A stretch of DNA of 64,000 nt, taken from contig CAKZRQ010000016.1 of NCBI GenBank assembly GCA_937146645.1, positions 124,001-188,000 of the forward strand. The letters are read 5' to 3'. This DNA comes from an uncultured Cyclobacteriaceae bacterium (GTDB lineage Bacteria > Bacteroidota > Bacteroidia > Cytophagales > Cyclobacteriaceae). A program made the translations under genes and the position numbers. Below are positions 43,770 to 53,347 of the stretch, one piece after another (position 1 is the first letter of the stretch; each line of letters starts with the position of its first letter). Below the pieces are notes generated by a model. The model was given only the letters and a program-made list of their open reading frames with translations. It was not told where the DNA came from and did no database searches.

Positions 43770-45097
43770 AGAAAATATTTTTTTTGGTAAGCCTTTTGGT
43801 TTTGAGCTCTATTTGCTTTGCGCAGCAAAAACCCAATGTCATCATCCTCTTCGCCGATGATATGGGTTATGGGGATCTGGGTATCAATGGACATCCGACC
43901 ATCCAAACTCCAAATCTGGATCAAATGGGGATGGAAGGGATACGTTTCACAAACTTCTACTCGACCTCTCCAGCCTGTACTGCAAGTCGTTATGGATTGC
44001 TCACAGGTCGATATCCAGACCGATCAGGATTTTCTTGGGTTTTAAACCCAAATTCTCCTAGGGGGATTCATCCCAAAGAATACACTCTGGCGGAATTTCT
44101 TAAGGATCAAGGATATGCCACTGCCATGTATGGGAAATGGCATTTGGGTACTACGAAGATGGAATATCTACCACTTCAAAATGGCTTTGATGAATATCTG
44201 GGACTTCCTTATAGCAATGATATGATTCCTCCGAAATGGCCGGATATTCCATTGCTTTCAGGGAATGACACCCTGACGCTTAATCCTGACCAGACTACCC
44301 TCACCCAACTTTACACCGAGAGGGCGATTGAGTTTATGGAGAAAAATCAAGATGATCCCTTCTTCATATATATGCCTTACGCTATGCCTCATGTGCCGCT
44401 CTATCCTGGCGAAAAGTTTCAAGGAAAATCAAGGAGAGGACTTTACGGCGATGTGATTGAGGAGATTGATTGGTCAGTTGGACAAATTCTGGACTATCTC
44501 CGTGAAACTGGGTTGTCAGAAAATACCATGGTTTGGTTTACTTCAGATAACGGTCCCTGGATTATTAAGGATGAATTAGGGGGTTCTTCAGGGCTTTTCC
44601 GCGATGGCAAAGGCTCTACTTGGGAAGGAGGACAAAGAGAGCCAGGAATTCTTTGGTGGCCTGGAGAAATAGATGAAGGAGCTGTTTATATGGAAATTGC
44701 TTCCACAAAAGATATATACCCCACTATCGCCGGGATTCTAGAAGAAGAACTTCCTGAGGATATGGTTCTTGATGGAATAGATATTTTCAAATTCTCTTTA
44801 TTCAAGGAAGAGCCAGAGCGAACGTTTTTCTACTACGGATATGACAATACAGTTTTTGCCGCCAGACAAGGAAGATGGAAGCTTCACATTCGCACTAATT
44901 CCCAAACTGGGAAAACCTATTTTGATGATCCATTACCATTACTTTTTGATTTAGAAACGGATCCATCCGAGCAATACAATTTGGCTACTGAACGTCCGGA
45001 GATAGTAGAAGAACTACAAGCCCTTATTCAAACTCATAATGAAGAATCTGCAGCTAATCCTGATTTCTATACCCTTGAAGAGAGTAATGAGAAGTAG
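43766..45097 (+). CDS. Secreted Cys-type sulfatase 1
   Basis: 443 residues, signal peptide ending ICFAQ. The metal-binding ILFADDMGYGDLG, the sulfatase signature CTASR (C71, converted to formylglycine in an active enzyme) followed by YGLLTGRYP, and GKWHLG are all present. It removes sulfate from a glycan; subfamily and substrate cannot be told. It needs a formylglycine maturase (FGE or anSME), and none with an intact active site is seen in the window. It starts inside the fucosidase stop and overlaps the next sulfatase. Confidence 0.92.
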   Translation: MKKIFFLVSLLVLSSICFAQQKPNVIILFADDMGYGDLGINGHPTIQTPNLDQMGMEGIRFTNFYSTSPACTASRYGLLTGRYPDRSGFSWVLNPNSPRGIHPKEYTLAEFLKDQGYATAMYGKWHLGTTKMEYLPLQNGFDEYLGLPYSNDMIPPKWPDIPLLSGNDTLTLNPDQTTLTQLYTERAIEFMEKNQDDPFFIYMPYAMPHVPLYPGEKFQGKSRRGLYGDVIEEIDWSVGQILDYLRETGLSENTMVWFTSDNGPWIIKDELGGSSGLFRDGKGSTWEGGQREPGILWWPGEIDEGAVYMEIASTKDIYPTIAGILEEELPEDMVLDGIDIFKFSLFKEEPERTFFYYGYDNTVFAARQGRWKLHIRTNSQTGKTYFDDPLPLLFDLETDPSEQYNLATERPEIVEELQALIQTHNEESAANPDFYTLEESNEK

Positions 45098-46472
45098 ACT
45101 TTTTACGGCCTTCATTTTGGTCTCAGCTATTTTGGCTTGTTCTGGTCCGCAGCCTGAAAGCCGAATCTCATCCCAACCGAATATCCTTGTAATCCTTACC
45201 GATGATCAGGGAACCTTAGATTTGAATAGTTATGGAAGTAGGGATTTAAAAACCCCTAATTTGGATCGTCTCGCTGCCAATGGGGTTAGATTTACCCAAT
45301 TCTATTCTGTGGCTCCGGTATGTTCTCCATCACGTGCTGGCTTGCTGACAGGAAAGTATAATTATAATGCAGGTCTTTTTGGAAATGTGAATACTCCGAA
45401 TAATGATCCAGAAGGGAAGTCGGGAATGCCCACGGAACAGGTGACCATGGCAGAGGTATTTAAACCGGCTGGTTATCGAACGGCTTTGATTGGGAAATGG
45501 CATCTTGGCCACACCCTGGAAAAGCTTCCGAATGGTCAGGGTTTCGATTATTTCTTCGGTCATCAAAGAGGCTGCATCGATAATTATTCCCATTTCTTTT
45601 TTTGGAACGGACCTAATCTTCATGATCTCTATCAGAACGAAACTGAGGTTTATCATGAGGGTCAGTTCTTTGGAGATTTAATGGTAGATGAGCTAGTGAA
45701 TTTCACTCAACCCAAGCCCGACCCTTTTTTTGTGTATTGGGCGATTAATATGCCACACTATCCCTATCAGGGTAGAGAGAGTTGGTTGAATCATTACGCG
45801 GATTTACCAAGTCCCAGAAAAGAATATGCTGCTTTCATTTCCACCATGGATGAGTTGGTTGGTAATGTATTGGATCATTTGGAGGCTATCGGTCAATTAG
45901 AAAATACCATCATTGTTTTCCAATCAGATCATGGTCATAGTGTGGAATCAAGGGCATACTTTGGTGGAGGGAACCCAGGACCCTTTAATGGGGCGAAGTT
46001 CAGCATGCTGGAAGGAGGAATCCGAGTTCCAGCGATTATCTCATGGCCTGCTGGAGACCTGCCAAAAGGTGAGGTCCGAAATCAATGGGTTGGAGCTGTA
46101 GACTGGCTTCCGACTTTGACCGACTTAGCCAAAGTTGATTTACCTGAATCCGAGGATCTGGATGGTTTTAGTCTTAGGGATGTGATTTATTCCAATAGTC
46201 AGTCTCCTCATGAAACCATGTTTTGGGCTACTGGAAACCCGGAAGTACGAACTAATTCCTGGGCTGTCAGGAAAGGTGATTGGAAGCTTTTGGGAAACCC
46301 AACAGACCCGAGGAATGAATTGAACTTTGCGGAAGCCGATTCGCTCTATCTGGTGAATTTAAAGCAGGATAGCACCGAAAGTAAAAACCTGGCAAAAGAG
46401 CATCCACAGGTACTTCTGGAGCTGAAATCGCTTCATGACGATTGGCGCAAAGAAATATTGAGCCAACAGTAA
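45087..46472 (+). CDS. Cys-type sulfatase 2, lipoprotein
   Basis: 461 residues from ATG 45087, chosen because the lipoprotein signal MRSRLFTAFILVSAILACSG starts there and overlaps the previous stop by 11 bases. NILVILTDDQGTLDLNSYG binds Ca2+, CSPSR (C79) is the formylglycine site, and GKWHLGH and QSDHGHS complete the active site. It belongs to the S1 sulfatases. With the first sulfatase and the fucosidase it forms a unit suited to sulfated fucans or similar marine glycans. Confidence 0.92.
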   Translation: MRSRLFTAFILVSAILACSGPQPESRISSQPNILVILTDDQGTLDLNSYGSRDLKTPNLDRLAANGVRFTQFYSVAPVCSPSRAGLLTGKYNYNAGLFGNVNTPNNDPEGKSGMPTEQVTMAEVFKPAGYRTALIGKWHLGHTLEKLPNGQGFDYFFGHQRGCIDNYSHFFFWNGPNLHDLYQNETEVYHEGQFFGDLMVDELVNFTQPKPDPFFVYWAINMPHYPYQGRESWLNHYADLPSPRKEYAAFISTMDELVGNVLDHLEAIGQLENTIIVFQSDHGHSVESRAYFGGGNPGPFNGAKFSMLEGGIRVPAIISWPAGDLPKGEVRNQWVGAVDWLPTLTDLAKVDLPESEDLDGFSLRDVIYSNSQSPHETMFWATGNPEVRTNSWAVRKGDWKLLGNPTDPRNELNFAEADSLYLVNLKQDSTESKNLAKEHPQVLLELKSLHDDWRKEILSQQ

Positions 46473-46540
46473 AATAGGAGTGGTTTTTCGGCGGGGATTT
46501 GCTTAGTTTATATTCCTAATTACCCAAAATACCATTATCT

Positions 46541-47095
46541 ATGAATAGAAGAATTGCTCTCAAACATCTCGCTATGGTAACCGGAGGTATCGCTTTGATT
46601 CCTTCTTGCGATTTTAGCTCAGATGACATTATTGCGGCCTATGAAAAGCTTCAAATTAAGGCCTCTGAAAAAGAATTACTTGGAGCTATTTCAAATACCA
46701 TAATTCCAGCAGGAGAAATAAAAGGCGCTCTCGACATAGAAGTTCCAGACTTCATATTAGTAATGGTCAATGACTGTGTGAAAACTGAAGACCAGATCAA
46801 TTTTATGGCTGGACTCAGAGCTTTCCCTGAATTTGTCAAAACACAAACGGGAAGCAGCTTTTCAAGTTTAAGTGACAACGGAAGAGAAGAAATAATCAGA
46901 GAGGGTTTGATAGTAGAAACCGAAGAATCAGTTAATGTGAAATACTTCCTTCAAATGGCTAAACGCTTCACTATTCAAGGCTATATGGCCTCTGAATATA
47001 TACAGACGGAGGTAATTCCTTATTCATTGATTCCGGGAGAATACAATGGAGCTGTTATGATCTCAGATATTAATAAACCTCAAATCAATGGCTAA
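46541..47095 (+). CDS. Gluconate 2-dehydrogenase subunit 3 family protein
   Basis: 184 residues. The start MNRRIALKHLAMVTGG is a Tat signal, with a possible lipobox at LIPSC. The body matches the small subunit of FAD-dependent sugar dehydrogenases: LLGAISNTIIPAGEIKGALDIEVPDFI and FTIQGYMASEYIQTE. Such subunits carry the Tat signal for their GMC partner, which has none, by a hitchhiker mechanism. It overlaps the next gene by eight bases, in agreement with that. Confidence 0.9.
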   Translation: MNRRIALKHLAMVTGGIALIPSCDFSSDDIIAAYEKLQIKASEKELLGAISNTIIPAGEIKGALDIEVPDFILVMVNDCVKTEDQINFMAGLRAFPEFVKTQTGSSFSSLSDNGREEIIREGLIVETEESVNVKYFLQMAKRFTIQGYMASEYIQTEVIPYSLIPGEYNGAVMISDINKPQING

Positions 47096-48797
47096 TCTAA
47101 ATATTCAAAACAAGCAGGAACGAACCTATGAAGCCATTGTGGTTGGCTCAGGTATTTCTGGGGCCTGGGCGGCCAAAGAGCTTTGCGATTTGGGTGTAAA
47201 AACATTGATGATAGAACGGGGAAGGAATGTGGAGCACATAAAGGATTACCCCACCACGAATATGCTCCCTTATCAATTCGAGCATCGAAACCAGCTTACC
47301 GAAGACATCAAAAAAGAGAATCCTGTCATTAGTAAATGCTACGCATTCAGAGAGGATGCTATGCATTTCTTTGTGAAAGATAAGGAGCACCCTTACGTAC
47401 AAGAGAAGCCATTTGATTGGATTCGTGGGTATCAGGTTGGAGGAAAATCTTTACTCTGGGCGAGACATGTCCAAAGATGGTCTAAATATGATTTTGAGGG
47501 GCCAGCGCGAGACGGATTCGCTGTGGAATGGCCTATCACTTATGATGAAATTGCGCCTTGGTATAGCCATGTGGAGAAGTTTGCCGGGGTTTCAGGAAAT
47601 AAGGATGGATTAGCTCATTTGCCTGATGGTGAGTTTTTACCCGCCTTTGGGCTGAATGTAGTAGAAAAACATTTACAGGAAAGTCTAAAAAAGAATTATG
47701 GTAATGATCGCCATATGATCGCTGCCCGGATGGCTCATATTAATGGGAGTCCTGAGAAATTTGTAGAACAAGGTAGAACTCTTTGCCAAAGCCGAAATTT
47801 GTGCCAGCGTGGTTGTCCATTTGGTGGATATTTTAGTAGTAATTCTTCGACTATACCATGGGCGATGAAGACTGGTAATTTGACTTTGAGACCTATGTCC
47901 GTGGTCCATTCCGTCATTTATGATGAGGAAAAGGGTAAGGCTACGGGTGTGAGAATTATTGATGCCGAGACGAAGGAAATGGAGGAGTTTTATGCAGATG
48001 TAATTTTTCTCAATGCCGCAGCTTTGAACACCAACGCTATCCTTTTGAATTCCAAGTCTGATCGCTTTCCCGAGGGATTAGGGAATGATAATGGGCTCCT
48101 AGGTAAATACATTGCTTTTCATAATTATCGGGCTCGGGTTTCAGCTGAATACGAAGGACTTTCTGAATTCACTACTTCAGGAGGAAGACCAGTTGGTGGA
48201 TATTTCCCAAGATTCCGAAATGTTTACAAGCAGGAGACCGATTTCCTTCGTGGATACGCGGCGGGCTTTGGAGCCAATAGAGGTGCATACGCTGATACCG
48301 ATGCCATAGGGATGGAACTCAAGAATAATTTGTTAAATCCTGATAAGTATGGACCATGGAGAGTCGGCTCGCATATGATGGGTGAGACCATTCCTAAAGA
48401 AACCAACTACGTGCGATTAGACCCAGAACTTACCGATGACTTTGGAATTCCTCAGTTGAGTGTATCTGTGGATTATGATGAAAATGATGAAAAGATGACT
48501 GCTGATTATCTTGAGCAGATGACTGAAATGTTCGAAAAAGCAGGATTTACGAATATTAGAACCAGTGATAGTAAACAGGCTCCAGGATTGGACATTCATG
48601 AAATGGGTGGTGTGAGAATGGGTAAGGATCCAAAGACCTCTTTATTAAATAAGAATCATCAGCTTCATGCCGTGCCAAACGTTTATGTGACTGACGGAGC
48701 CTGCATGACTTCTACATCTACGCAGAATCCATCCTTGACCTACATGGCCTTTGCTGCAAGAGCAGCACATCATGCAGTGAAAGAGAGTAAAGGCTAA
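47088..48797 (+). CDS. GMC oxidoreductase, sugar dehydrogenase large subunit
   Basis: 569 residues. The FAD motif is VVGSGISGAWAAKELCDLG; the catalytic His/Asn pair is in GLDIHEMGGVRMG and TSTQNPSLTYMAFAA. A cysteine cluster C233, C239, C243-P (CQSRNLCQRGCPFG) resembles the iron-sulfur ligand region of bacterial FAD-glucose dehydrogenase. There is no signal peptide, so export depends on the subunit 3 partner. It oxidises a sugar or glycoside, perhaps at C3, passing electrons to a cytochrome that is not encoded next to it. Confidence 0.9.
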   Translation: MANLNIQNKQERTYEAIVVGSGISGAWAAKELCDLGVKTLMIERGRNVEHIKDYPTTNMLPYQFEHRNQLTEDIKKENPVISKCYAFREDAMHFFVKDKEHPYVQEKPFDWIRGYQVGGKSLLWARHVQRWSKYDFEGPARDGFAVEWPITYDEIAPWYSHVEKFAGVSGNKDGLAHLPDGEFLPAFGLNVVEKHLQESLKKNYGNDRHMIAARMAHINGSPEKFVEQGRTLCQSRNLCQRGCPFGGYFSSNSSTIPWAMKTGNLTLRPMSVVHSVIYDEEKGKATGVRIIDAETKEMEEFYADVIFLNAAALNTNAILLNSKSDRFPEGLGNDNGLLGKYIAFHNYRARVSAEYEGLSEFTTSGGRPVGGYFPRFRNVYKQETDFLRGYAAGFGANRGAYADTDAIGMELKNNLLNPDKYGPWRVGSHMMGETIPKETNYVRLDPELTDDFGIPQLSVSVDYDENDEKMTADYLEQMTEMFEKAGFTNIRTSDSKQAPGLDIHEMGGVRMGKDPKTSLLNKNHQLHAVPNVYVTDGACMTSTSTQNPSLTYMAFAARAAHHAVKESKG

Positions 48798-48816
48798 TAG
48801 AAATAGAATTTCATTG

Positions 48817-48852
48817 AATAGTCCTATTGGAAAGAGTAGGACTATTTTTTTT
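48817..48852 (+). terminator. Intrinsic terminator
   Basis: Perfect ten-base arms AATAGTCCTA and TAGGACTATT, ten-base loop, then a T run, 20 bases after the GMC stop. Confidence 0.9.
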
Positions 48853-48872
48853 GCCTATTTTTTCTTAACTTA

Positions 48873-48902
48873 TTGATAACGAATCTTTTAGAATTATTTT
48901 TT
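48873..48902 (+). promoter_or_regulatory. Bacteroidota-type promoter
   Basis: TTG at 48873-48875, exactly 19 bases, TATTTTTT at 48895-48902 (one mismatch to TAnnTTTG). It would give a short leader to ATG 48926 and make the following gene an independent unit. Confidence 0.5.
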
Positions 48903-48925
48903 CTTTTCACTAAACTCTTTCAACT

Positions 48926-51900
48926 ATGTCTGACTCTATCCTCCAGTACAAATTTTCTTCCCTCGAATTAGCTAACCCAGACGGATCTAAACCTGCCACA
49001 GTTAGAAATTGTGTCATCGGTACCGGGCCCATGCGAGTTTCGAATTGGGGCACATTTCGTGATTCCTTTCAATTTGATGGAACTAGCTCAGTAAGAGTGA
49101 GTACTCCAAAGGCTGAATTCGATGACAAGCAATTTTCGATTAGAATGATTTTCAGATTAAATGAGAAGCCTACTGGTCGAATGAATATTTTTGAATCGAC
49201 TGCACTTCCAATTGCTATTTATGCGATGCCAGGAACTCGATCAAATACCTATTGGCTTCAAGTTTCGGTCAATACAAAGCACTACGGTTGGTCTGCAGTT
49301 AACTCGAAATTTGAAAGTGTCTTAGTAGTTAGTAATTGGACTCAACTTGAAGTTGCTTTTGATTTGGATACTCTATTTGTGAAAATTGGAGGCCGTACCA
49401 AACTCATCCAGGCTTTCCCAAAAGGATTACTGAAGCCGGGAACTGGCTCCTCTACTTTTATAGGAACATGGGTCGATGGTCGTCGGAATCCATTGAAAGG
49501 AGCAGTAGCTTATCTTGAAGTTAATAAGGGAATTTCCACATCCCTGGAGAGTGAGCTTGATCGAATGCGAACATCACCAGAGTGGCATATTGGGTACAAG
49601 TATCAAGATTTTATTGATGATCGAAACCTTGGGAACCCAAAATCCAAAGTGACTAGAATCTCCGAGGGTTACATGCGCGATTATGACCATGGCAAAATAA
49701 TTTATAGTCATCAATTTGGGGCATTTGCTATGTATGGTTCTATCTGGGCTTTATATCAGAGATTATCATCTGCAAAAAAATTCGGTCTAGGGCCTTTGGT
49801 GACAGACGAAATAGCAGGAAGGAGGTCCGGAGTTAGGAAATCTGTATTCCGTAAAGGTGCGATCTATTGGTCTCCTGCAACTGGAGCTGTGGCGGTTTTA
49901 GGGCAAATCTACCTTGATTATGAAAACATGGATGGCGAGCTGTCAGTCATGGGTCTACCTACCCAAGCTGAGCGTAATATCACCAGAGGTCGCTACCAAC
50001 AATTCCAAGGTGGCAGGATGTATCATAAGACTGGTGCTCCTAAGGCGTTTGAAGTCCATGGGGCCATACTTAGCAGATATTTATCACTTGGAGGCCATAC
50101 CAAGGCTGGTTACCCTCTGTCTCATGAAATGGATGTCAAAAACGGAAGCAGGACTGTAGGGAAGGTATCTGAATTCGAATCCTGGACTATATATTGGAGT
50201 GGTTCCACAGGTGCTTTCGAAGTACATGGGGCTATTCGAGCGAATTACACTCGAATAGGAGGGCCCACTGGAGTGCTAGGGTTTCCAACATCCAATGAGG
50301 TCAATATCCCAGGGACCTCTGGGCCAAAAATGAACTCGTTTCAGAATGGCTCCATCTGTTGGTTTGGGAGTCGAGGAACATTTATATGCTATCCATTTGA
50401 CATAAGGCTAGATCGAGTTAAGGTCAGAGATGCAGACAATGATATCATTTTTAAGGATGACAGTGATATCTATGCAAAAATTACGATCAAGGAAAATGAC
50501 CACCAAGTTCATAGTTCTGTTAGGCCAAGAAACGGAACCTACTCAAATACCACTGAGGCTAATCTGAATTACACAGTTCCTAGGCGGATTATTCCAAATG
50601 CTATTAATAAAAGAGTTGATTTTGCTTTCCAGGCTTGGGATAGTGATGATGGCAGGCCTTGGGGCGGCAATGACGATAACCTTGGACTTTATTCCAAAAG
50701 ATTAGAAGCTTCAAATGCTTGGGGATTGCTAGATAATAATGGTATCTACAACCAAGCAGGTGGATCTCATAGTTTAAGGCTTGATTGGTCTGTGAGGCCA
50801 AAAATTCCACAGGGGAATACCTCAGATCGAGACTATTATTTCTGGGGTCAGGCTAATCGTGGTACAAGTAACATTTCATGGAATACCTATGCCGATGCAT
50901 TTAGGGATGTTACCCGAGGAGTAAATTTCTTTGATCACGTCTCTTTGAAATCTCTTTTTTATGAATTGGTTGTTAAAGGTTTGGCGAATGGTGGGAATTG
51001 TTTTGGCATGTCCCTCGAAGGGATCTACGCCATGAAGTGCATGAGTAGATTTGGTAAACCTCTTAACAGGTTTAGCTGGTCTCAAATTGAACGAGAATTT
51101 AATATTAAGCATCAATATCAAGTTGGCGCGAGTGCAATCTGGTGGTTTGTAGGTCAGTTTATTACTGGTAATACCCACGATCCAGTAGATGTTTTTAATG
51201 AGAGTAACAGGTACAATTCCAGAGGAAATAAACCAGTAATCTGTATAGCCCAGAATTATGACTTCAGTGGTGCACCTCACTGTATTTTCCCATGGAAATG
51301 GACTAAAAATGGTTCGAATTGGCAGATCGAATGTTTCGATCCGAATAACCTGGATGGATCCAGAACCATCCACATTAATTCTAGAAACAACACCTTTTCC
51401 TATAATAATGGTAGACAATATCGAGGAGGAGAATGGTCTGGTGGACGTCTGCATTATATGCCTTGGTATATCTTGAATGAAGCTCCTAGAACTCCGATTT
51501 GGGATGTTATTCTACTTGTACTTGCTGGGACAATTTTAATTTTTGCGGATAGCGGAGAAACAGAGTCACTTACCGACGCATCAGGGAATAATCTGAATGG
51601 AGGTAAGATGAGAAAGTCAGATGCGTCAAGGAGATCCAAAATGTTCATCCCATTTAATGGGTTGAATTCTTCTATGGATAGCAATCTAATGATCCAAAAA
51701 GGTCAAGCTATGTCAAACAATATGACTCATAAAATAAGAGCTACAAAGACTAAGAAATTCGATTATGGTATAGCTAATCTGAACGGAGAGATACGATATA
51801 GCACTAATTTCAAACGGGGTGAACTGGAAACCTTTAAAACTACCAAACTCGGTACTCAGGATAATCAAGTTTCAATTCTGAGCAAGGAATCCAAACTCTA

Positions 51901-52237
51901 TAATTTGGACTTCAACCAAAAAATAGGAGAGGATACTATTCGAACTAAAATTGAGAATCTACCGACAGGTTCCAATAAGGATTTGCTTTTCAGTTTTGAA
52001 CCTGGAATGGAGGGAGTGGATATCGTGAGTTCTGGGGGTTCTGCAAATGCAAAGATTTTTACTGAAGTTTATGATAGAAATAATAAACTGAAGAATAAGC
52101 TCCAGTTCGTTTTGCCTATCGAAGGTGCCGTTCGTTTAAGAAATTCTTCTGTGCTAAGCTCTGGAATTCTAAGCACGTCAAAAATTGAGAAATTGAAGGG
52201 AAGTGTAATTGATTTAAAGACTATTCTTCCTAAGTAA
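48926..52237 (+). CDS. Large LamG, LGFP-repeat and papain-like multidomain protein
   Basis: 1103 residues without a signal peptide. Residues 1-215: LamG/concanavalin-like sandwich. About 263-490: four LGFP-type repeats (for example GAFEVHGAIRANYTRIGGPT with VLGFPTSNE, and the linker IYWSGSTGAF). About 493-640: beta-rich domain with Asp-rich loops, perhaps C2-like. About 680-840: a papain-like fold with GGNCFGMS (C692), PHCIFPW (H785) and ECFDPNN (D805) in the Cys-His-Asp order of clan CA. About 857-877: one hydrophobic helix (VILLVLAGTILIFA), then a 225-residue unassigned tail. LGFP repeats bind cell-wall or glycan surfaces in known proteins. Function is unknown; peptidase, transamidase or effector are options. 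Confidence 0.75.
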   Translation: MSDSILQYKFSSLELANPDGSKPATVRNCVIGTGPMRVSNWGTFRDSFQFDGTSSVRVSTPKAEFDDKQFSIRMIFRLNEKPTGRMNIFESTALPIAIYAMPGTRSNTYWLQVSVNTKHYGWSAVNSKFESVLVVSNWTQLEVAFDLDTLFVKIGGRTKLIQAFPKGLLKPGTGSSTFIGTWVDGRRNPLKGAVAYLEVNKGISTSLESELDRMRTSPEWHIGYKYQDFIDDRNLGNPKSKVTRISEGYMRDYDHGKIIYSHQFGAFAMYGSIWALYQRLSSAKKFGLGPLVTDEIAGRRSGVRKSVFRKGAIYWSPATGAVAVLGQIYLDYENMDGELSVMGLPTQAERNITRGRYQQFQGGRMYHKTGAPKAFEVHGAILSRYLSLGGHTKAGYPLSHEMDVKNGSRTVGKVSEFESWTIYWSGSTGAFEVHGAIRANYTRIGGPTGVLGFPTSNEVNIPGTSGPKMNSFQNGSICWFGSRGTFICYPFDIRLDRVKVRDADNDIIFKDDSDIYAKITIKENDHQVHSSVRPRNGTYSNTTEANLNYTVPRRIIPNAINKRVDFAFQAWDSDDGRPWGGNDDNLGLYSKRLEASNAWGLLDNNGIYNQAGGSHSLRLDWSVRPKIPQGNTSDRDYYFWGQANRGTSNISWNTYADAFRDVTRGVNFFDHVSLKSLFYELVVKGLANGGNCFGMSLEGIYAMKCMSRFGKPLNRFSWSQIEREFNIKHQYQVGASAIWWFVGQFITGNTHDPVDVFNESNRYNSRGNKPVICIAQNYDFSGAPHCIFPWKWTKNGSNWQIECFDPNNLDGSRTIHINSRNNTFSYNNGRQYRGGEWSGGRLHYMPWYILNEAPRTPIWDVILLVLAGTILIFADSGETESLTDASGNNLNGGKMRKSDASRRSKMFIPFNGLNSSMDSNLMIQKGQAMSNNMTHKIRATKTKKFDYGIANLNGEIRYSTNFKRGELETFKTTKLGTQDNQVSILSKESKLYNLDFNQKIGEDTIRTKIENLPTGSNKDLLFSFEPGMEGVDIVSSGGSANAKIFTEVYDRNNKLKNKLQFVLPIEGAVRLRNSSVLSSGILSTSKIEKLKGSVIDLKTILPK

Positions 52238-52312
52238 ATCTTGAGTATTTATGATCAACTCAATATTTAGGCTGAATTTTTGAAGTGAGTAGTGGCGACA
52301 AAATTCAGAATA

Positions 52313-53344
52313 ATGAATAATCATAAGTATTCACTTCTATGGTTACTTTCCTTCATAATTATTGCTAGTTGTGGAGATTCAGGAGACCTATTGCCGCCAG
52401 CTCCAGGTCCTGGACCAGGAGATGACGTAACCTTCGGTATTCGTGGGGATCTTGACTTAAGCGATTATGAGCGAGTAGCCAGGAATGATGCTCCTTACAA
52501 CACGAGCGAATATCCGGACTTTTCACCGATAGTGGCTTTTGTCTACAGTATCGATGGATCGGATCAATATGATTTTGTAGCCTCAGGAGTTCTCATTAGT
52601 CCGGATTGGATTTTGAGCGCGGGACATAATTTCTTCGTTTCTGAAGACCAATCTTCACCTGCTCCAGCATCAGGAATTCGAGCTGTTTTTGGGAACGATC
52701 CTAATAATGAAAGTAATTATGTTGAGGTAAAAGAGGTTGTTTACTTCCCAACCTGGCTTGAGGACGATGATATATTTGGCAAGGCCAATGATTTCTGTCT
52801 TGTAAGATTGAAGGAGCCATTAAACGGCATCACTCCAGCCAAAATGCTGACTACTGAGTCAGAGCCTTTGAATACTTTGGTCTGGGCTTGCGGTTTCGGA
52901 GATTATTCCCAGCAGCCGGGCCAGGACCCAGATTTATATTCCTTGAAACATGCCACTTCCAGTATTCTGGATCGCGTGGTAGGAGGAATTACATCGTCAT
53001 CTTCTGCAGGAACATTTACTGGTGGATTGCTAGCGGTGGATTTTGATTCCCCAAGTGGACAAATCAATACTCTTGGTGATGATTATATCTCACCGGATGA
53101 GCCTCTTTTGGGATCGGGCACAAGTAGTCCAACCCTAACCGAATTCGAAGCAGGAGCTGTCCAGGGAGATAGTGGAGGCCCTCTATTCGTTCGTGTAAAT
53201 GGGGAATGGTTAGTTGCTGGTATTCTTTCAGGTTCAGCGGAAGAACCTTACATCGGCCACGTTGGAAATAGTTACGGGGAAATAGATATTTATACCAGAG
53301 TATCTTTGGCCTACGATTGGATCAATGAAGTGACAGGATTGTAG
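52313..53344 (+). CDS. Trypsin-like (S1) serine protease lipoprotein
   Basis: 343 residues from ATG 52313, chosen for the lipoprotein signal YSLLWLLSFIIIASCGD; a GTG 21 bases upstream is in frame. A Pro/Gly-rich linker (LLPPAPGPGPGDD) leads to the chymotrypsin fold with all three triad parts: LSAGHNF (His), NDFCLVRL (Asp) and GDSGGPLF (Ser). It cuts proteins at the cell surface or periplasm. It follows the LGFP protein by 75 bases on the same strand and may process it. Confidence 0.9.
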   Translation: MNNHKYSLLWLLSFIIIASCGDSGDLLPPAPGPGPGDDVTFGIRGDLDLSDYERVARNDAPYNTSEYPDFSPIVAFVYSIDGSDQYDFVASGVLISPDWILSAGHNFFVSEDQSSPAPASGIRAVFGNDPNNESNYVEVKEVVYFPTWLEDDDIFGKANDFCLVRLKEPLNGITPAKMLTTESEPLNTLVWACGFGDYSQQPGQDPDLYSLKHATSSILDRVVGGITSSSSAGTFTGGLLAVDFDSPSGQINTLGDDYISPDEPLLGSGTSSPTLTEFEAGAVQGDSGGPLFVRVNGEWLVAGILSGSAEEPYIGHVGNSYGEIDIYTRVSLAYDWINEVTGL

Positions 53345-53347
53345 GAT

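Noticed and set aside
50876-51454. Open frame of 192 codons on the minus strand within the LGFP protein gene
   Set aside because: It overlaps the papain-like domain coding region and shows no recognisable protein features.
52238-52312. TTGAGT/ACTCAA inverted repeat after the LGFP protein gene as a terminator
   Set aside because: The stem is six bases with an 11-base loop and no T run, so read-through into the protease gene is more likely.
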